A DNA stretch of 64,000 bases from Aphanizomenon flos-aquae FACHB-1287 (lineage in GTDB: Bacteria; Cyanobacteriota; Cyanobacteriia; Cyanobacteriales; Nostocaceae). A model generated the notes under the pieces. The model worked only from the letters and a program-made list of their open reading frames with translations. It was not told the DNA's origin and ran no database searches. Where the stretch lies: contig NZ_JACJTO010000007.1 of NCBI RefSeq assembly GCF_014698755.1, forward strand, positions 81,631-145,630. Direction: 5' to 3'. Position numbers and translations under genes: made by a program. Positions 10,177 through 19,193 of the stretch are shown here, in pieces; position 1 is the stretch's first letter; every line of letters begins with the position of its first letter.

Positions 10177-11373
10177 ATGCAAACAAATTGGCAAATAGGT
10201 TCTTTATTTGGGATTCCTTTATTTTTAGACCCCTTATGGTTTGTAATTTTGGGGTTAACAACTCTCAATTTTGGTTTAGCTTACCAACAATGGGGGACTG
10301 TCGCGGGTTGGGGTGCTGGTTTAATTATGGCACTGCTGTTATTTGTTTCCGTACTGCTGCATGAGCTAGGACATAGTTTGGTGGCACAATCCCAGGGAAT
10401 TAAAGTTAATTCTATTACTTTATTTTTCTTTGGGGGAGTTGCGGCTATAGAAGAGGAATCAACAACTCCAGGTCTGGCTTTTCAAGTGGCCATCGCAGGT
10501 CCTGCGGTAAGTGTGATTCTATTTTTATTACTGCGTCTAATAGCGAGTGTAATTCCTGATAGTAACCTCTTGAATGAAATGACGGGAGATTTATCAAGAA
10601 TTAACTTAGTTGTGGCTTTATTTAATTTAATTCCTGGTTTACCTTTGGATGGAGGCCAGGTTTTAAAAGCGGCTTTATGGAAAATTACGGGTGATCGCTT
10701 TCAAGCGGTACACTGGGCTGCTAGATCTGGGCAAATTTTAGGTTATACGGCGATCGTTTTGGGATTTGTGATTGATTTTTTAACTGGGGAATTAATCACG
10801 GGTTTATGGATTGTTTTGATTGGTTGGTTTGCAATTCGGAATGCTAACAGTTATGACCGTGTAACTACATTACAAGAAACTTTACTAAAGTTAGTAGCAT
10901 CTGATGCCATGACGCGGAATTTTCGGGTAGTTGATGCTAATCAAACATTGCGAGAATTTGCTGATTCCTATCTTTTGGAAACCACTACATCTCAAGTTTA
11001 TTTTGCTGCTGCTGATGGTCGTTATCAGGGTTTAGTGGCGATTAATGATTTGCGGACAATCCAAAGAAGCGAATGGGAAAATCAAACTTTGCAAACAATT
11101 GTTCAGCCTCTGAATACAATTCCTACGGTTGTCGAATCTACTTCTTTTGCTGAGGTAATTAAGAAATTAGAAACTGCACAATTATCTCAAATTACCGTTC
11201 TTTCTCCTGCGGATGCTGTTGCTGGTGTTATTGATAGAGGGGATATTGTTCAAGCATTAGCACAAAATTTAAATTTGCCAATTCCCTCATCGGAAATCAA
11301 GCGTATTAAAGAAGAAGGTAGCTTTCCTCCTGGATTACAATTGGGGGTAATAGCAAAATCTCTAGAAAAATAA
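10177..11373 (+). CDS. Site-2-type (M50) membrane metalloprotease with C-terminal CBS pair
   Basis: Intramembrane zinc protease of the M50B (S2P/SpoIVFB) class, 398 residues. The zinc motif HELGH is at residues 62-66 inside a hydrophobic helix, and the third ligand is D158 in GLPLDGGQ. Several hydrophobic helices cover residues 10-215. Residues about 230-380 hold two CBS repeats (VASDAMTRNFRVVDANQTLREF and a second), which in related proteins sense nucleotides. The architecture matches the SpoIVFB-like cyanobacterial proteases of group III. Substrate unknown; it may be an anti-sigma factor, but no candidate is adjacent. An upstream overlapping frame (10038-10364) is a shadow of this gene. Confidence 0.93.
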   Translation: MQTNWQIGSLFGIPLFLDPLWFVILGLTTLNFGLAYQQWGTVAGWGAGLIMALLLFVSVLLHELGHSLVAQSQGIKVNSITLFFFGGVAAIEEESTTPGLAFQVAIAGPAVSVILFLLLRLIASVIPDSNLLNEMTGDLSRINLVVALFNLIPGLPLDGGQVLKAALWKITGDRFQAVHWAARSGQILGYTAIVLGFVIDFLTGELITGLWIVLIGWFAIRNANSYDRVTTLQETLLKLVASDAMTRNFRVVDANQTLREFADSYLLETTTSQVYFAAADGRYQGLVAINDLRTIQRSEWENQTLQTIVQPLNTIPTVVESTSFAEVIKKLETAQLSQITVLSPADAVAGVIDRGDIVQALAQNLNLPIPSSEIKRIKEEGSFPPGLQLGVIAKSLEK

Positions 11374-11400
11374 AAGGCTCTTAGATACTTGTTATGAGAA

Positions 11401-11424
11401 GGGAACAGGGAACAGGGAACAGGG
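11401..11424. repeat. Short tandem repeat GGGAACA x3
   Basis: Three copies of the heptamer GGGAACA. The same motif appears at the folD 5' end (about 1545-1562). Confidence 0.85.
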
Positions 11425-11430
11425 AAAAAA

Positions 11431-11703
11431 TTAATTTTCTAGTTTTTTAATAAGACTAATAATCATTCTGCTTTCTTCTTTTAATACATTAAGAATCATT
11501 ACTATGAGTCTACTGAGATTAGAAAAAACGGAAATCTGAATTGTTTTCTTGCTTGATATAATTCCCCACTCTTCTTTGACCTTTTGCACTACCTGTTTTA
11601 ACGGTCTTGGTTCTTGTTTTACAAATTCTCTGATTTTTTCTTTTTGCTCTGTATTAAATTTTGATTTACATCCTCTACCTGGTTTATTATACAATCCAAT
11701 CAT
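11431..11703 (-). pseudogene. IS630-family transposase N-terminal fragment
   Basis: The first ~55 residues resemble the winged helix-turn-helix DNA-binding region of IS630/Tc1-type cyanobacterial transposases (GRGCKSKFNTEQKEKI, then FVKQEPRPLKQVVQKVKEEW and SKKTI). After that the frame changes into an unrelated hydrophobic tail and stops at 90 residues. The DDE catalytic part is missing, so the gene is dead. A MITE-like repeat with TA-type ends lies 58 bp upstream, which fits an IS630 relic. Confidence 0.75.
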
Positions 11704-11760
11704 ACTATTTGGCTGAAAGAGGATTGATTTCTCGAATAAATATCATTTTAATTAGAAATT

Positions 11761-11836
11761 AGAATTAATATAAATACTCTTATATCTTAATATATTATGT
11801 TATTTATTTGTGTAATTAATTATCTCCAGGTACTTA
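11761..11836. repeat. Truncated copy of a MITE-like element
   Basis: About 75 bp matching, in inverted orientation, the complete 89-bp element at 50454-50542. The right end (CCAGGTACTTA) is kept but the left terminal repeat is lost. It lies next to the IS630 fragment. Downstream to 12082 I see only AT-rich sequence without a gene. Confidence 0.8.
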
Positions 11837-12082
11837 CCGCGTTTGATCTCAAACTGCTGTAAAATCCATCGTGTCGCTTATATCTCAGATATCACTGAGT
11901 TTTACGCTTCCTGGATACTCTTATAAAAAGAGGGTTGAAAGAAAGTACATTGTTGACATATCGCTTTGATATATCAATAAATGACATTAATTTTTCACTA
12001 CCATTAAAACGACAACAATTAACCTAACGACACTAAATTGTCACCAATGACATATTATAACTAGTCACTATACAAAAAGTAT

Positions 12083-12155
12083 GGACGGTATTGGACTCGA
12101 ACCAACGACCCCATCGATGTCAACGATGTACTCTAACCACCTGAGCTAACCGTCC
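12083..12155 (-). tRNA. tRNA-Val (GAC)
   Basis: 73 nt folding as a cloverleaf: acceptor GGACGGT/ACCGTCC, D arm GCTC..GAGT, anticodon stem CATCG/CGATG with loop TTGACAT (anticodon GAC, reads GTC/GTT), and T arm TTGG-TTCGAGT-CCAA. CCA is not encoded, which is normal for cyanobacteria. Confidence 0.96.
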
Positions 12156-12224
12156 TTAATCCCATAGACTAATAACATATCACATAAAATATAATTTGTC
12201 AATCCCTAAAATCCAAATTTTATT

Positions 12225-13004
12225 CTACATATATCTAGTCAACTGTACCCGATAGCGATCCTTTTTTGTCACCGCAATTTCCCCAACTTCCAACCGACCT
12301 TTTCCCCGAATAGCGATTAAATCCCCTGTTTTCAATTGAGAACTGGCTTGAGTGACTTCCTTCCAATTGACACGCACATCATTGGAATCTATTAGATCTA
12401 CCATTTTACTGCGGGACATCCCAAACCCAGCAGAAGCCACCGCATCTAACCGCAAAGAAGCTTCCACGGTTGTTAATTCTTTTTTCTTAGGTTCGCGGAT
12501 TTTTAATTCGCTAATATCGATACGTTGAGTTCTCACTGGTACAGAGCGCACCTGTTTTAAACTCATCTCTAAAAATTCTCCCAATTCCGGGACAACAATC
12601 ACCTGTGACCCTCTTTCCCCCAAGACAATCACATCTCCCGTTTTTTCCCGGACAATCCCCGTTCCCAACATTGCGCCTAAAAAATCCCGGTGATTTGCTG
12701 TATCAAATAGGAAATTACCGGCAATTTCCAAAGCCATGATAGCAACTTGAGACTGATCTAATGGTAAATCAGCACGAGCGATCGCCAGTCGTTGTCTTTC
12801 CGCTTGTGGATATCCCCCCCAGGCTACCGAATGCACCTCCGTTAAGCGGCTAAATACCCTTTGAATTTCCGCCAACTCCGGCGGAGACAAAAAATCTGTA
12901 AATACGACTTCCCAGGTCTTTATAGCCTGATCTGCTTGATCAATCACACGGGCGACAGTATCGCGGTTTTCAACACCTTTTAAAAGTTCTTCTCTAGGTA
13001 GCAT
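12225..13004 (-). CDS. Photosystem II S4 domain protein (YlmH-like RNA-binding protein)
   Basis: 259 residues from the ATG at 13004. The C-terminal part (about residues 180-240, RLDAVASAGFGMSRSKMVDLI then VRVNWKEV) is an S4 RNA-binding domain. The N-terminal ~170 residues match the YlmH fold, including GYPQAERQRLAIAR and GAMLGTGIVREKTGDV. Cyanobacterial and plastid members are named photosystem II S4 domain proteins; the molecular target is unknown and an RNA or ribosome role is inferred. A longer frame to 13067 is open only because the upstream heptamer repeat lacks stops, so the internal ATG is chosen. Confidence 0.9.
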   Translation of the reverse strand: MLPREELLKGVENRDTVARVIDQADQAIKTWEVVFTDFLSPPELAEIQRVFSRLTEVHSVAWGGYPQAERQRLAIARADLPLDQSQVAIMALEIAGNFLFDTANHRDFLGAMLGTGIVREKTGDVIVLGERGSQVIVVPELGEFLEMSLKQVRSVPVRTQRIDISELKIREPKKKELTTVEASLRLDAVASAGFGMSRSKMVDLIDSNDVRVNWKEVTQASSQLKTGDLIAIRGKGRLEVGEIAVTKKDRYRVQLTRYM

Positions 13005-13034
13005 GAATTTAGGATTTACAGGGGGCTGGGGGCT

Positions 13035-13075
13035 GACAACGGACAACGGACAACGGACAACGGACAACGGACAAC
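13035..13075. repeat. Heptanucleotide tandem repeat GACAACG x5
   Basis: Five full copies of GACAACG plus six bases between the S4 gene and its upstream neighbour. It is in a false N-terminal extension of the S4 frame. Confidence 0.93.
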
Positions 13076-13078
13076 TAA

Positions 13079-13579
13079 CTAATTAGTTTCAGCATAACCT
13101 TGAATATTTTCTGGTTCAAACTGGCGTAAAATACGAGTAGCTTGACGGGTCAGAGTTTCCGAACCCTGAACCACAATTAAATACTTACCTGCATCTAAAC
13201 GATTACGATAGGGTAAAGCATCACCACCTCCTTCAAATAAACCAACACCACCCCCCACAAATATACTACCCATAGCCCCACTACCAGCGCCCAAAATTCC
13301 GCCAATTACGTGATTACCGATTTCTCCAGCCCAAGCAAAGGTATCTAAACCAGTGATCAAACTGAAAGTGAAACCGGAAAAAAAGCCAAATGGTACTAAC
13401 CAAATCGCCATTAATTTTACTTGTTTTTTCGCTTGTTCTTTGGGATCAATTAAACCAAATTCATCAGCACTTTTATAACCTCTACCAAGAATAGTGCCAT
13501 TTATGCCTTCTTTTTCTAAAGCTAGATCAGCGGCTTCGGCTTGGATACGGTCTGATAATACAGCAACAAGATAATTCAT
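13079..13579 (-). CDS. Conserved cyanobacterial membrane protein, unknown function
   Basis: 166 residues from the second ATG (MNYLVAVL; one extra Met is possible). Two hydrophobic, glycine-rich segments (about residues 58-80 and 85-113, with GGILGAGSGAMGSIFVGGG) look like glycine-zipper transmembrane helices. The N-terminal ~35 residues and the C-terminal ~40 (GKYLIVVQGSETLTRQATRIL) look like halves of a small alpha/beta domain found in general-stress-like membrane proteins. Function unknown. It lies between the S4 gene and a 127-residue conserved gene, all on the minus strand and possibly cotranscribed. Confidence 0.8.
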   Translation of the reverse strand: MNYLVAVLSDRIQAEAADLALEKEGINGTILGRGYKSADEFGLIDPKEQAKKQVKLMAIWLVPFGFFSGFTFSLITGLDTFAWAGEIGNHVIGGILGAGSGAMGSIFVGGGVGLFEGGGDALPYRNRLDAGKYLIVVQGSETLTRQATRILRQFEPENIQGYAETN

Positions 13580-13597
13580 CAATTTTAAAATTCAGGA

Positions 13598-13981
13598 TTA
13601 ATGTGACTTTAGCAAGTCCAAAGGCTCACAAAAACTATTCACACCTTGTTTAAGAATATAAATTAAAACGGGTGCAGCTAGACCTTGGGGAAAACTAGGT
13701 ATTGTCCCTAGATGTTTAATTATCTCTTGAATTGACCCATTTAACAAGTCTTCTCGATGTTCTTGTTCACAAATTATAGCCCGCCATTTTTTGGCTAAAG
13801 CGTCTAACCATTCGGAATTTGTTTGTTCTGGTTGTTGTCCAGCTTTAATAGCCAGAGTCATTACCGCGTCTTCTAAATCTCCATCGCAGTCCTCTATCAA
13901 GTCTAATGTTTCCATTGCTTGAGGATCATCTACCATAAGGGAACGAAATTTTGCAATCTCTTGTGATGTAACTTTAGTCAT
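13598..13981 (-). CDS. Conserved cyanobacterial protein, unknown function
   Basis: 127 residues, soluble, acidic N-terminal half (LDLIEDCDGDLEDAVMTLAIKAG), Trp-containing middle and a helical C-terminus. No motif that I can name. Gap of 18 bp to the downstream membrane protein gene, so probably one transcript with it. Confidence 0.72.
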   Translation of the reverse strand: MTKVTSQEIAKFRSLMVDDPQAMETLDLIEDCDGDLEDAVMTLAIKAGQQPEQTNSEWLDALAKKWRAIICEQEHREDLLNGSIQEIIKHLGTIPSFPQGLAAPVLIYILKQGVNSFCEPLDLLKSH

Positions 13982-14089
13982 GAGTTTTTGACTAGCCCGG
14001 AGTTTGAAAACTATTTTACAGCATTGGGTATTGGGTATTGGGGACTGGGAAAATAAATTCTTGCCCCCTGCTCCCTGCTTCCTGGCTTC

Positions 14090-16063
14090 TTACTTAACTC
14101 CTGACTCCTGTAATTGTTTCAAACCCCTAGATGTTACATATCTTTGTAACTCTGTCAAAGCACGATTGTAATCTAATATTGCTTTGACGCGATTTCCTTC
14201 CGACCGTGTCAGATCATTTAATGCGTTAATTACATCACTTTGAGTTCCTACACCTGCTTGGAATCTTAACCGCGCTAACCGCAAAGACTCTTTAGCTTGT
14301 TCTAAAGCCACATTGGAAGTTTGTACGTTTTCTAAACTTGATGCTTGGGTAGAGTATGCTTGTTCTACCTGGAAGCGGATTTGGTTGCGCTGTTCAGAAA
14401 ACTGAGTTTCAGCGATCGCAATACTGGTTTTAGCTTGGGCTGCTCTTGCTGTTCCTGCTCCCCCACCATATAAATTAATGCTGGCTTGTAGTCCCAATGA
14501 ATAACCATCGCTGACACTAGTTTGGTCATCAAACTGATCTAATAAGTTATATCTACCGACTAAGCTCACCTGAGGACCAGAAGAAGATAAAGCCTGTTTT
14601 ATTTGTGCTTCACCAATTTTGCGCTGTGCTAGGTTTTGTTGTAGTTCAGGACGATTTTGATAGGCTGTAACAATACTTTGCTCTAGTGGATGCTGCCATA
14701 AACCCGCTAATTTTACAGGATCACCTGCACTAATACTCACTGACTGGGGTAAATTTAACAGTGGTGCTAACTTGCGGCGGGCAATTTGTTGTTGAGAGAT
14801 GGCATTAGTTAGCTCTTGTTGAGAATTAGCTAGGTTTACCTGCGATCGCAATACATCAAAACGAGTACCTACGCCAGCTTTTTCTAAGGCCATGGCATCT
14901 TTTAAACTAGCTTGTGCGTTTTCTACTGCTGACTGAGAAATTCTGACATTTTCATCGGTTTGTTGGAGATCATAATATGCCCTAGATACATTTAGGCGAA
15001 TTTCTTCTGATTGTCTTTCTACATCCAATTCTTGTACACGTATCCTTTCTTCAGCCTCCTGAATAGCGCCATTACGCCTACCAGAGGTATAAATATCATA
15101 TTTTATCTGTGCAGTTCCGCTTAGTGTCGTATTGGATGGAGGATCACCGACTAAAGGATTTGTAGTTCTAGCTTGGTCAAACTGTAGTGTAGTTCCAACA
15201 TTGCGACTATTGGTAACATCAGCACTCAAATCCACACTAGGAAATAAAGCCGCTTGGGCTTCACGTAAAACTGACTTACTCTGTTCTAGTCTTAACACAG
15301 ACACCTGTAAATCATTATTATTCCGTTTAGCCAATTCCAGAGCCTGTGACAAACTAATGGGCTGATTTCCCCCCACTTTCACTTCCTCTACTTGCGTCGG
15401 ATATAACAGCGGATTAGGGCTAGGATCTAACTGATTAGAAACATTAGAAATAACAGGTTGATTAGGTGCGGGTTGAACATTCTCCGCAGGAGGAGACGGA
15501 GGAGGAGTATTAGATTCAGAGGTAGTAGGAACTGTTGTTTGTGCTATCCAACCATGAGTATTTTGGGGTAAGCAGGTATGAGCAGCAAGTAGCAAAGCCG
15601 CTTGACTTTTTAGTTGTGTCTGTGAACAATTACTAGATTCTAGTAACTTTGCGACACTGATATCACCACTTAATGTAGGATTACTAGTAGCTAGTAAATT
15701 ACCGTTTGATAGATCAGAAAAACTGACAAATCTATTCTCATCTTTTTCAAGGATTTTTCCGCCCTCAAGACTGAGATAATTGTCAGCGATGATTACAGGT
15801 AGACCCCGGTTACCAACAGGGCTGATAGGACCTTGACTGAAATAACTAGCGGGTAATAATCCTGAGTTACCTTTAACCTGAACTTTGGGCAGTAAGCTAT
15901 TGTCCGTGAATAAATTTTCACTCTTAGTAGCAAGCAACACGCTAGAAGCAGAAGTTAGCTGTATCTCACCGACTTTCATAACACTAGCCCAAGCTGGCTG
16001 AGTTGTTAATACTGCTGCTGTAACACCTGGCAAGAAACAATGGAATAATTGCTGTCCTTTCAC
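14090..16063 (-). CDS. TolC-family outer membrane efflux protein (HgdD-like)
   Basis: 657 residues. The N-terminus has a signal-peptide-like hydrophobic stretch ending AWA near residue 26. Residues about 30-225 are a long low-complexity, Pro/Ser/Asn-rich extension (TPPPSPPAENVQPAPNQP). Residues about 230-650 hold the two repeated TolC/OEP units with long coiled-coil helices (ISLSQALELAKRNNNDLQV, ALEKAGVGTRFDVLRSQVNLANS, and LRLARLRFQAGVGTQSDVINALNDL). It forms the outer membrane tunnel of tripartite exporters. In Anabaena the TolC gene beside kaiC is HgdD, needed with DevBCA for heterocyst glycolipid export; the conserved synteny here supports orthology but does not prove it. Confidence 0.92.
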   Translation of the reverse strand: MKGQQLFHCFLPGVTAAVLTTQPAWASVMKVGEIQLTSASSVLLATKSENLFTDNSLLPKVQVKGNSGLLPASYFSQGPISPVGNRGLPVIIADNYLSLEGGKILEKDENRFVSFSDLSNGNLLATSNPTLSGDISVAKLLESSNCSQTQLKSQAALLLAAHTCLPQNTHGWIAQTTVPTTSESNTPPPSPPAENVQPAPNQPVISNVSNQLDPSPNPLLYPTQVEEVKVGGNQPISLSQALELAKRNNNDLQVSVLRLEQSKSVLREAQAALFPSVDLSADVTNSRNVGTTLQFDQARTTNPLVGDPPSNTTLSGTAQIKYDIYTSGRRNGAIQEAEERIRVQELDVERQSEEIRLNVSRAYYDLQQTDENVRISQSAVENAQASLKDAMALEKAGVGTRFDVLRSQVNLANSQQELTNAISQQQIARRKLAPLLNLPQSVSISAGDPVKLAGLWQHPLEQSIVTAYQNRPELQQNLAQRKIGEAQIKQALSSSGPQVSLVGRYNLLDQFDDQTSVSDGYSLGLQASINLYGGGAGTARAAQAKTSIAIAETQFSEQRNQIRFQVEQAYSTQASSLENVQTSNVALEQAKESLRLARLRFQAGVGTQSDVINALNDLTRSEGNRVKAILDYNRALTELQRYVTSRGLKQLQESGVK

Positions 16064-16173
16064 CGCATCCCCTCACACAAAAAATATTAATATAAGCGGT
16101 AGAGTACCCGTCTTCACCACAAAATATAGCACGATCTCAAGTTTTAAGCAGAAATATCGCACCATACCCTATT

Positions 16174-17730
16174 TTAAATGTCAGAATTCGGCTTATCTTC
16201 AAAACGTTTGACAATCTGAGAAAGTTCCGCCTTTTCGTCTACATTAACGCGGCTAGGTGCACCACTAATAATTCGCTCATAATTACGGAATGAATCTTTA
16301 ATATCAGGTCCATCGGCCGTAATATTGTATTCACGGATTCCTTTATCATGCCACGAGCCGCGCATTTTAAATACGTTAATTGCCCGTGACATTTCTCCAT
16401 GAATTTCTACATATTGTAATATCAAAATTGTGTCTGTAATTGTGGAAATATGGGAGTCAGTAATGGAATTAAAACCGAGAAATTGGTCTGTAGTATTGGT
16501 AAAAAAACCAGTAATTTCTTCTTGTTTAGCATAACCTGTAACACCAATTACAAACTGACGAAAGGCGTTATTACTCACACCTCTAGCCATTGCTGACAGT
16601 GAATCAATGGCAATGCGGGCGGGTTTAAAATGGGATATTTCTGATTTAATAATTTGTAAGTGATTTTCTAAACCAGTTGATTCAGGATAGGTACAAATTA
16701 TTTTTAGTAATCCTTGATGTTCTAGTTCCTCAAAATTAATTCCCCAGGAATAGGCATTTCGAGAAAGTTGGGCGCGAGATTCTTCATAGGCAAATAATAT
16801 TACTTTTTCACCATTAATGCAGCCATCTTCAATAAACTTACTAACTAATAAAGTTTTACCAGTACCTGTAGCTCCTGTTGCTAAAATAATCGAATCTTTA
16901 AAGAAACCACCTCCACACATTTGATCCAGAATTTTCACCCCAGAAGATACTCGCATATTAGAGGATCTTTGTGTTAATCGCATTGCTCCCAAGGGGAATA
17001 TATTAACTCCTTCGTTGGTGATTGTGAAGGGATATTCACCTTTCATGTGGGTTGTTCCCCGTAATTTGAGAATTTCAATGGTTCGACGACGGCGTTCTCC
17101 TGCTAAAATGTTGCGAACAATAACTACATTGTCGGAAACAAATTCTTCAACGCCAAAAGATGCTACAGGACCATATTCTTCAGCCCGTTCAGTGGTAATG
17201 ATTGTGGTGACATTCAATTGTTTCAACCGTGCTACTAAACGAAATATTTCTCGCCGGACTACGCCGATAGCTTCATATTGTTGAAATATGGCTGTCATTG
17301 AATCAATGGAAACTCTTTTAGCTTTGTATTTACGAATGGCATATTGTAACCGTTCAATCAGGGCAGATAAATCAAAATTACCGACTATATCTTGACCTTC
17401 AGGATCTGGAGAAGCGTCGAGAATAAATAATTTACCTTCATCAATTAAACCTTGTAAATTCCAATCAAAAATATGAGCATTTTTAATAATGTCATTGGGT
17501 GATTCCTCAAAGGTGACAAATACTCCTGGTTCGTCAAAGTAAGTGATGCCATGATAAAGGAATTGCAGTGATAATAAAGTTTTGCCTGTTCCTGAAGTCC
17601 CACTAACTAAAGTAGTTCTACCAACGGGCAATCCACCATGACTAATATCGTCAAAGCCCTCGATCATTGTGCGAATTTTTTCGACACCAATGGGTATTTT
17701 TTTTTGTTCAGGTTGCTCTTTTGTGGTCAT
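16174..17730 (-). CDS. kaiC: Circadian clock ATPase/kinase KaiC
   Basis: 518-residue double-RecA ATPase at the core of the oscillator. CI Walker A GTSGTGKT is at residues 44-51 with the catalytic Glu pair E75/E76; CII Walker A GATGTGKT is at 286-293. The autophosphorylation sites are intact: S429 and T430 in SHISTITDT, with T424 upstream, corresponding to S431/T432/T426 of Synechococcus. The C-terminal tail that KaiA grips is present. It is last of kaiA-kaiB-kaiC with a 172-bp gap after kaiB, which may hold its own promoter. Clearly functional by sequence. Confidence 0.98.
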   Translation of the reverse strand: MTTKEQPEQKKIPIGVEKIRTMIEGFDDISHGGLPVGRTTLVSGTSGTGKTLLSLQFLYHGITYFDEPGVFVTFEESPNDIIKNAHIFDWNLQGLIDEGKLFILDASPDPEGQDIVGNFDLSALIERLQYAIRKYKAKRVSIDSMTAIFQQYEAIGVVRREIFRLVARLKQLNVTTIITTERAEEYGPVASFGVEEFVSDNVVIVRNILAGERRRRTIEILKLRGTTHMKGEYPFTITNEGVNIFPLGAMRLTQRSSNMRVSSGVKILDQMCGGGFFKDSIILATGATGTGKTLLVSKFIEDGCINGEKVILFAYEESRAQLSRNAYSWGINFEELEHQGLLKIICTYPESTGLENHLQIIKSEISHFKPARIAIDSLSAMARGVSNNAFRQFVIGVTGYAKQEEITGFFTNTTDQFLGFNSITDSHISTITDTILILQYVEIHGEMSRAINVFKMRGSWHDKGIREYNITADGPDIKDSFRNYERIISGAPSRVNVDEKAELSQIVKRFEDKPNSDI

Positions 17731-17902
17731 GGTTTATCTAATATGGATATTCAACCCAGGTTTTTAAAATCAAGAAAGTTTTTAATTATTTTTAATAACT
17801 AAATAAATATACCAAGTTTCAGGTAAATAAATTCCCAAATTTACATCAATAAATAGCTACCTCCAGGAATTTACTCTTACCTTTTGCCTCCTGCATTTTG
17901 TA

Positions 17903-18217
17903 TTATTCTTTTCTATTTTCTTCATTTAATTCTTCATAAAGTAGATCTAAACCAATTAACACTCTTTCTCTGTCTGTTAAATCACCAATAATTTTTCGCA
18001 CAGGAGGTGGCAAAATTTTTGATAGTGTTGGTGTGGCAAGTATTTTATCTTCTTCAGCTAATTGGGGGTTCTTCAGGACATCAATTACTTTTAAGGCATA
18101 AACTCCTTGAAATTCTTCTTCTAAGATATTTTTGAGTGTTTTTAAAGCCCGCATTGAATTAGGGGTTTTTCCTGCTACATAGAGCTTGAGAACATAGGTT
18201 TTTTTAGCTTCATTCAT
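17903..18217 (-). CDS. kaiB: Circadian clock protein KaiB
   Basis: Metamorphic thioredoxin-like protein that binds phosphorylated KaiC and sequesters KaiA. 104 residues from the ATG at 18217 ([16 protein letters not shown]), the family length; the frame upstream to 18280 has no KaiB character. Conserved marks: [39 protein letters not shown]. The acidic C-terminal tail ([10 protein letters not shown]) is present. It is 94 bp downstream of kaiA. Confidence 0.97.
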   Translation of the reverse strand: MNEAKKTYVLKLYVAGKTPNSMRALKTLKNILEEEFQGVYALKVIDVLKNPQLAEEDKILATPTLSKILPPPVRKIIGDLTDRERVLIGLDLLYEELNEENRKE

Positions 18218-18311
18218 ACAATATAAACTCCTAAAAATATAGAGGTAAAAGATCAAAAATTGCATTCCTGATATACACATTTAAGGATGTAGATGTAATT
18301 TCTACTAGTAT

Positions 18312-18617
18312 TTAACTGATTTTAGCAACAAAACAGCGATACACTTCACCAGGATGTGCCAAAATATCTATTAAGGTTAAGCGGTAATCTGTTTCATTGC
18401 TTCTGCCTTCTATCCTTAATTGTCTCGCAAATTTATCAATGATTTTCATCTGCATTTCTATAATTTGTGGTACAGGAATATTAGCATAACATAAGGCATT
18501 AATAAACTTATCAATTTTTTCGTGTAATGCTTTGTCACTAATAAAATAATTGATAATAATTTGCCAATAATCTGATTTAAGTTTTGCTAAAAGTCGCTGT
18601 TTTTCATTAGCATTCAT
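18312..18617 (-). CDS. kaiA: Circadian clock protein KaiA, short filamentous-cyanobacterial form
   Basis: 101 residues from the ATG at 18617 (MNANEKQRLLAKLKSD). It is only the C-terminal four-helix KaiC-binding and dimerising domain; the N-terminal pseudo-receiver found in the ~284-residue Synechococcus protein is absent, as known for Anabaena and Nostoc. Conserved motifs: FVNA-like INALCYANIPVPQIIEMQM, RLEGRS-like RIEGRSNETDYRLTLIDILAH. The C-terminus after AH (PGEVYRCFVAKIS) departs from the usual CEMYR pattern. It promotes KaiC autophosphorylation. First of the kai cluster; its promoter must lie in 18618-19193. Confidence 0.95.
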   Translation of the reverse strand: MNANEKQRLLAKLKSDYWQIIINYFISDKALHEKIDKFINALCYANIPVPQIIEMQMKIIDKFARQLRIEGRSNETDYRLTLIDILAHPGEVYRCFVAKIS

Positions 18618-19193
18618 ATCCTGAAAAGTTGGTGACTTTTGCGATTTGCTAAAGCACAAGAAATAATTATCTTGATTAGCTGATTTTTGATTAGGGTTTT
18701 GTGGCTGACAATATATTGACTTGCAACTAATGATACTTATTCAGACTCAGTAATAAAACTGGTAAATTCTAAGACTTACGCATTTAACCCAGGGTAACAA
18801 CTGAGGGAAGATGTGATTGACATATCTATCAGGGGATAGATGACAAAATTTCATTTATTGATAAGATACTTAAACGAATTTAAAGAATTGTGGCATTTTA
18901 AATCATTATAATTCCTCAAGGTTCTAAAACGAATCTTTAGAGTCATAATTATTGTTGTAGTTGTCACCATAAAAAAATGATGACTTTCAACACCAGTAGC
19001 AAGCTGGTAAGGACGGTTACTTGCCCAAGGTAGAAACGTCAATTGTCAGCAGAATCGCTAATAGCGTAGTGTGGCGTAGCCATTCTAAATATTCTTGAAG
19101 GATATTGCTTCAGGCTTGAAGACCATCTAAACCAAGTGCTGATGGTAATGCTGGAGTTGATCACAAGAAGAATGACCACCGAGGATTTATGTT
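18618..19193. other. Divergent intergenic region between kaiA and a histidine kinase gene
   Basis: About 576 bp without a convincing gene. It must hold both promoters. It is AT-rich at the kaiA side; no clear palindromic operator is seen. Small frames here (18851-19042) look non-coding. Confidence 0.6.

Noticed and set aside
10038..10364. 108-residue plus-strand open frame
   Set aside because: Overlaps the M50 protease gene in another frame and its first part lies in a dispersed palindrome; no protein-family character.
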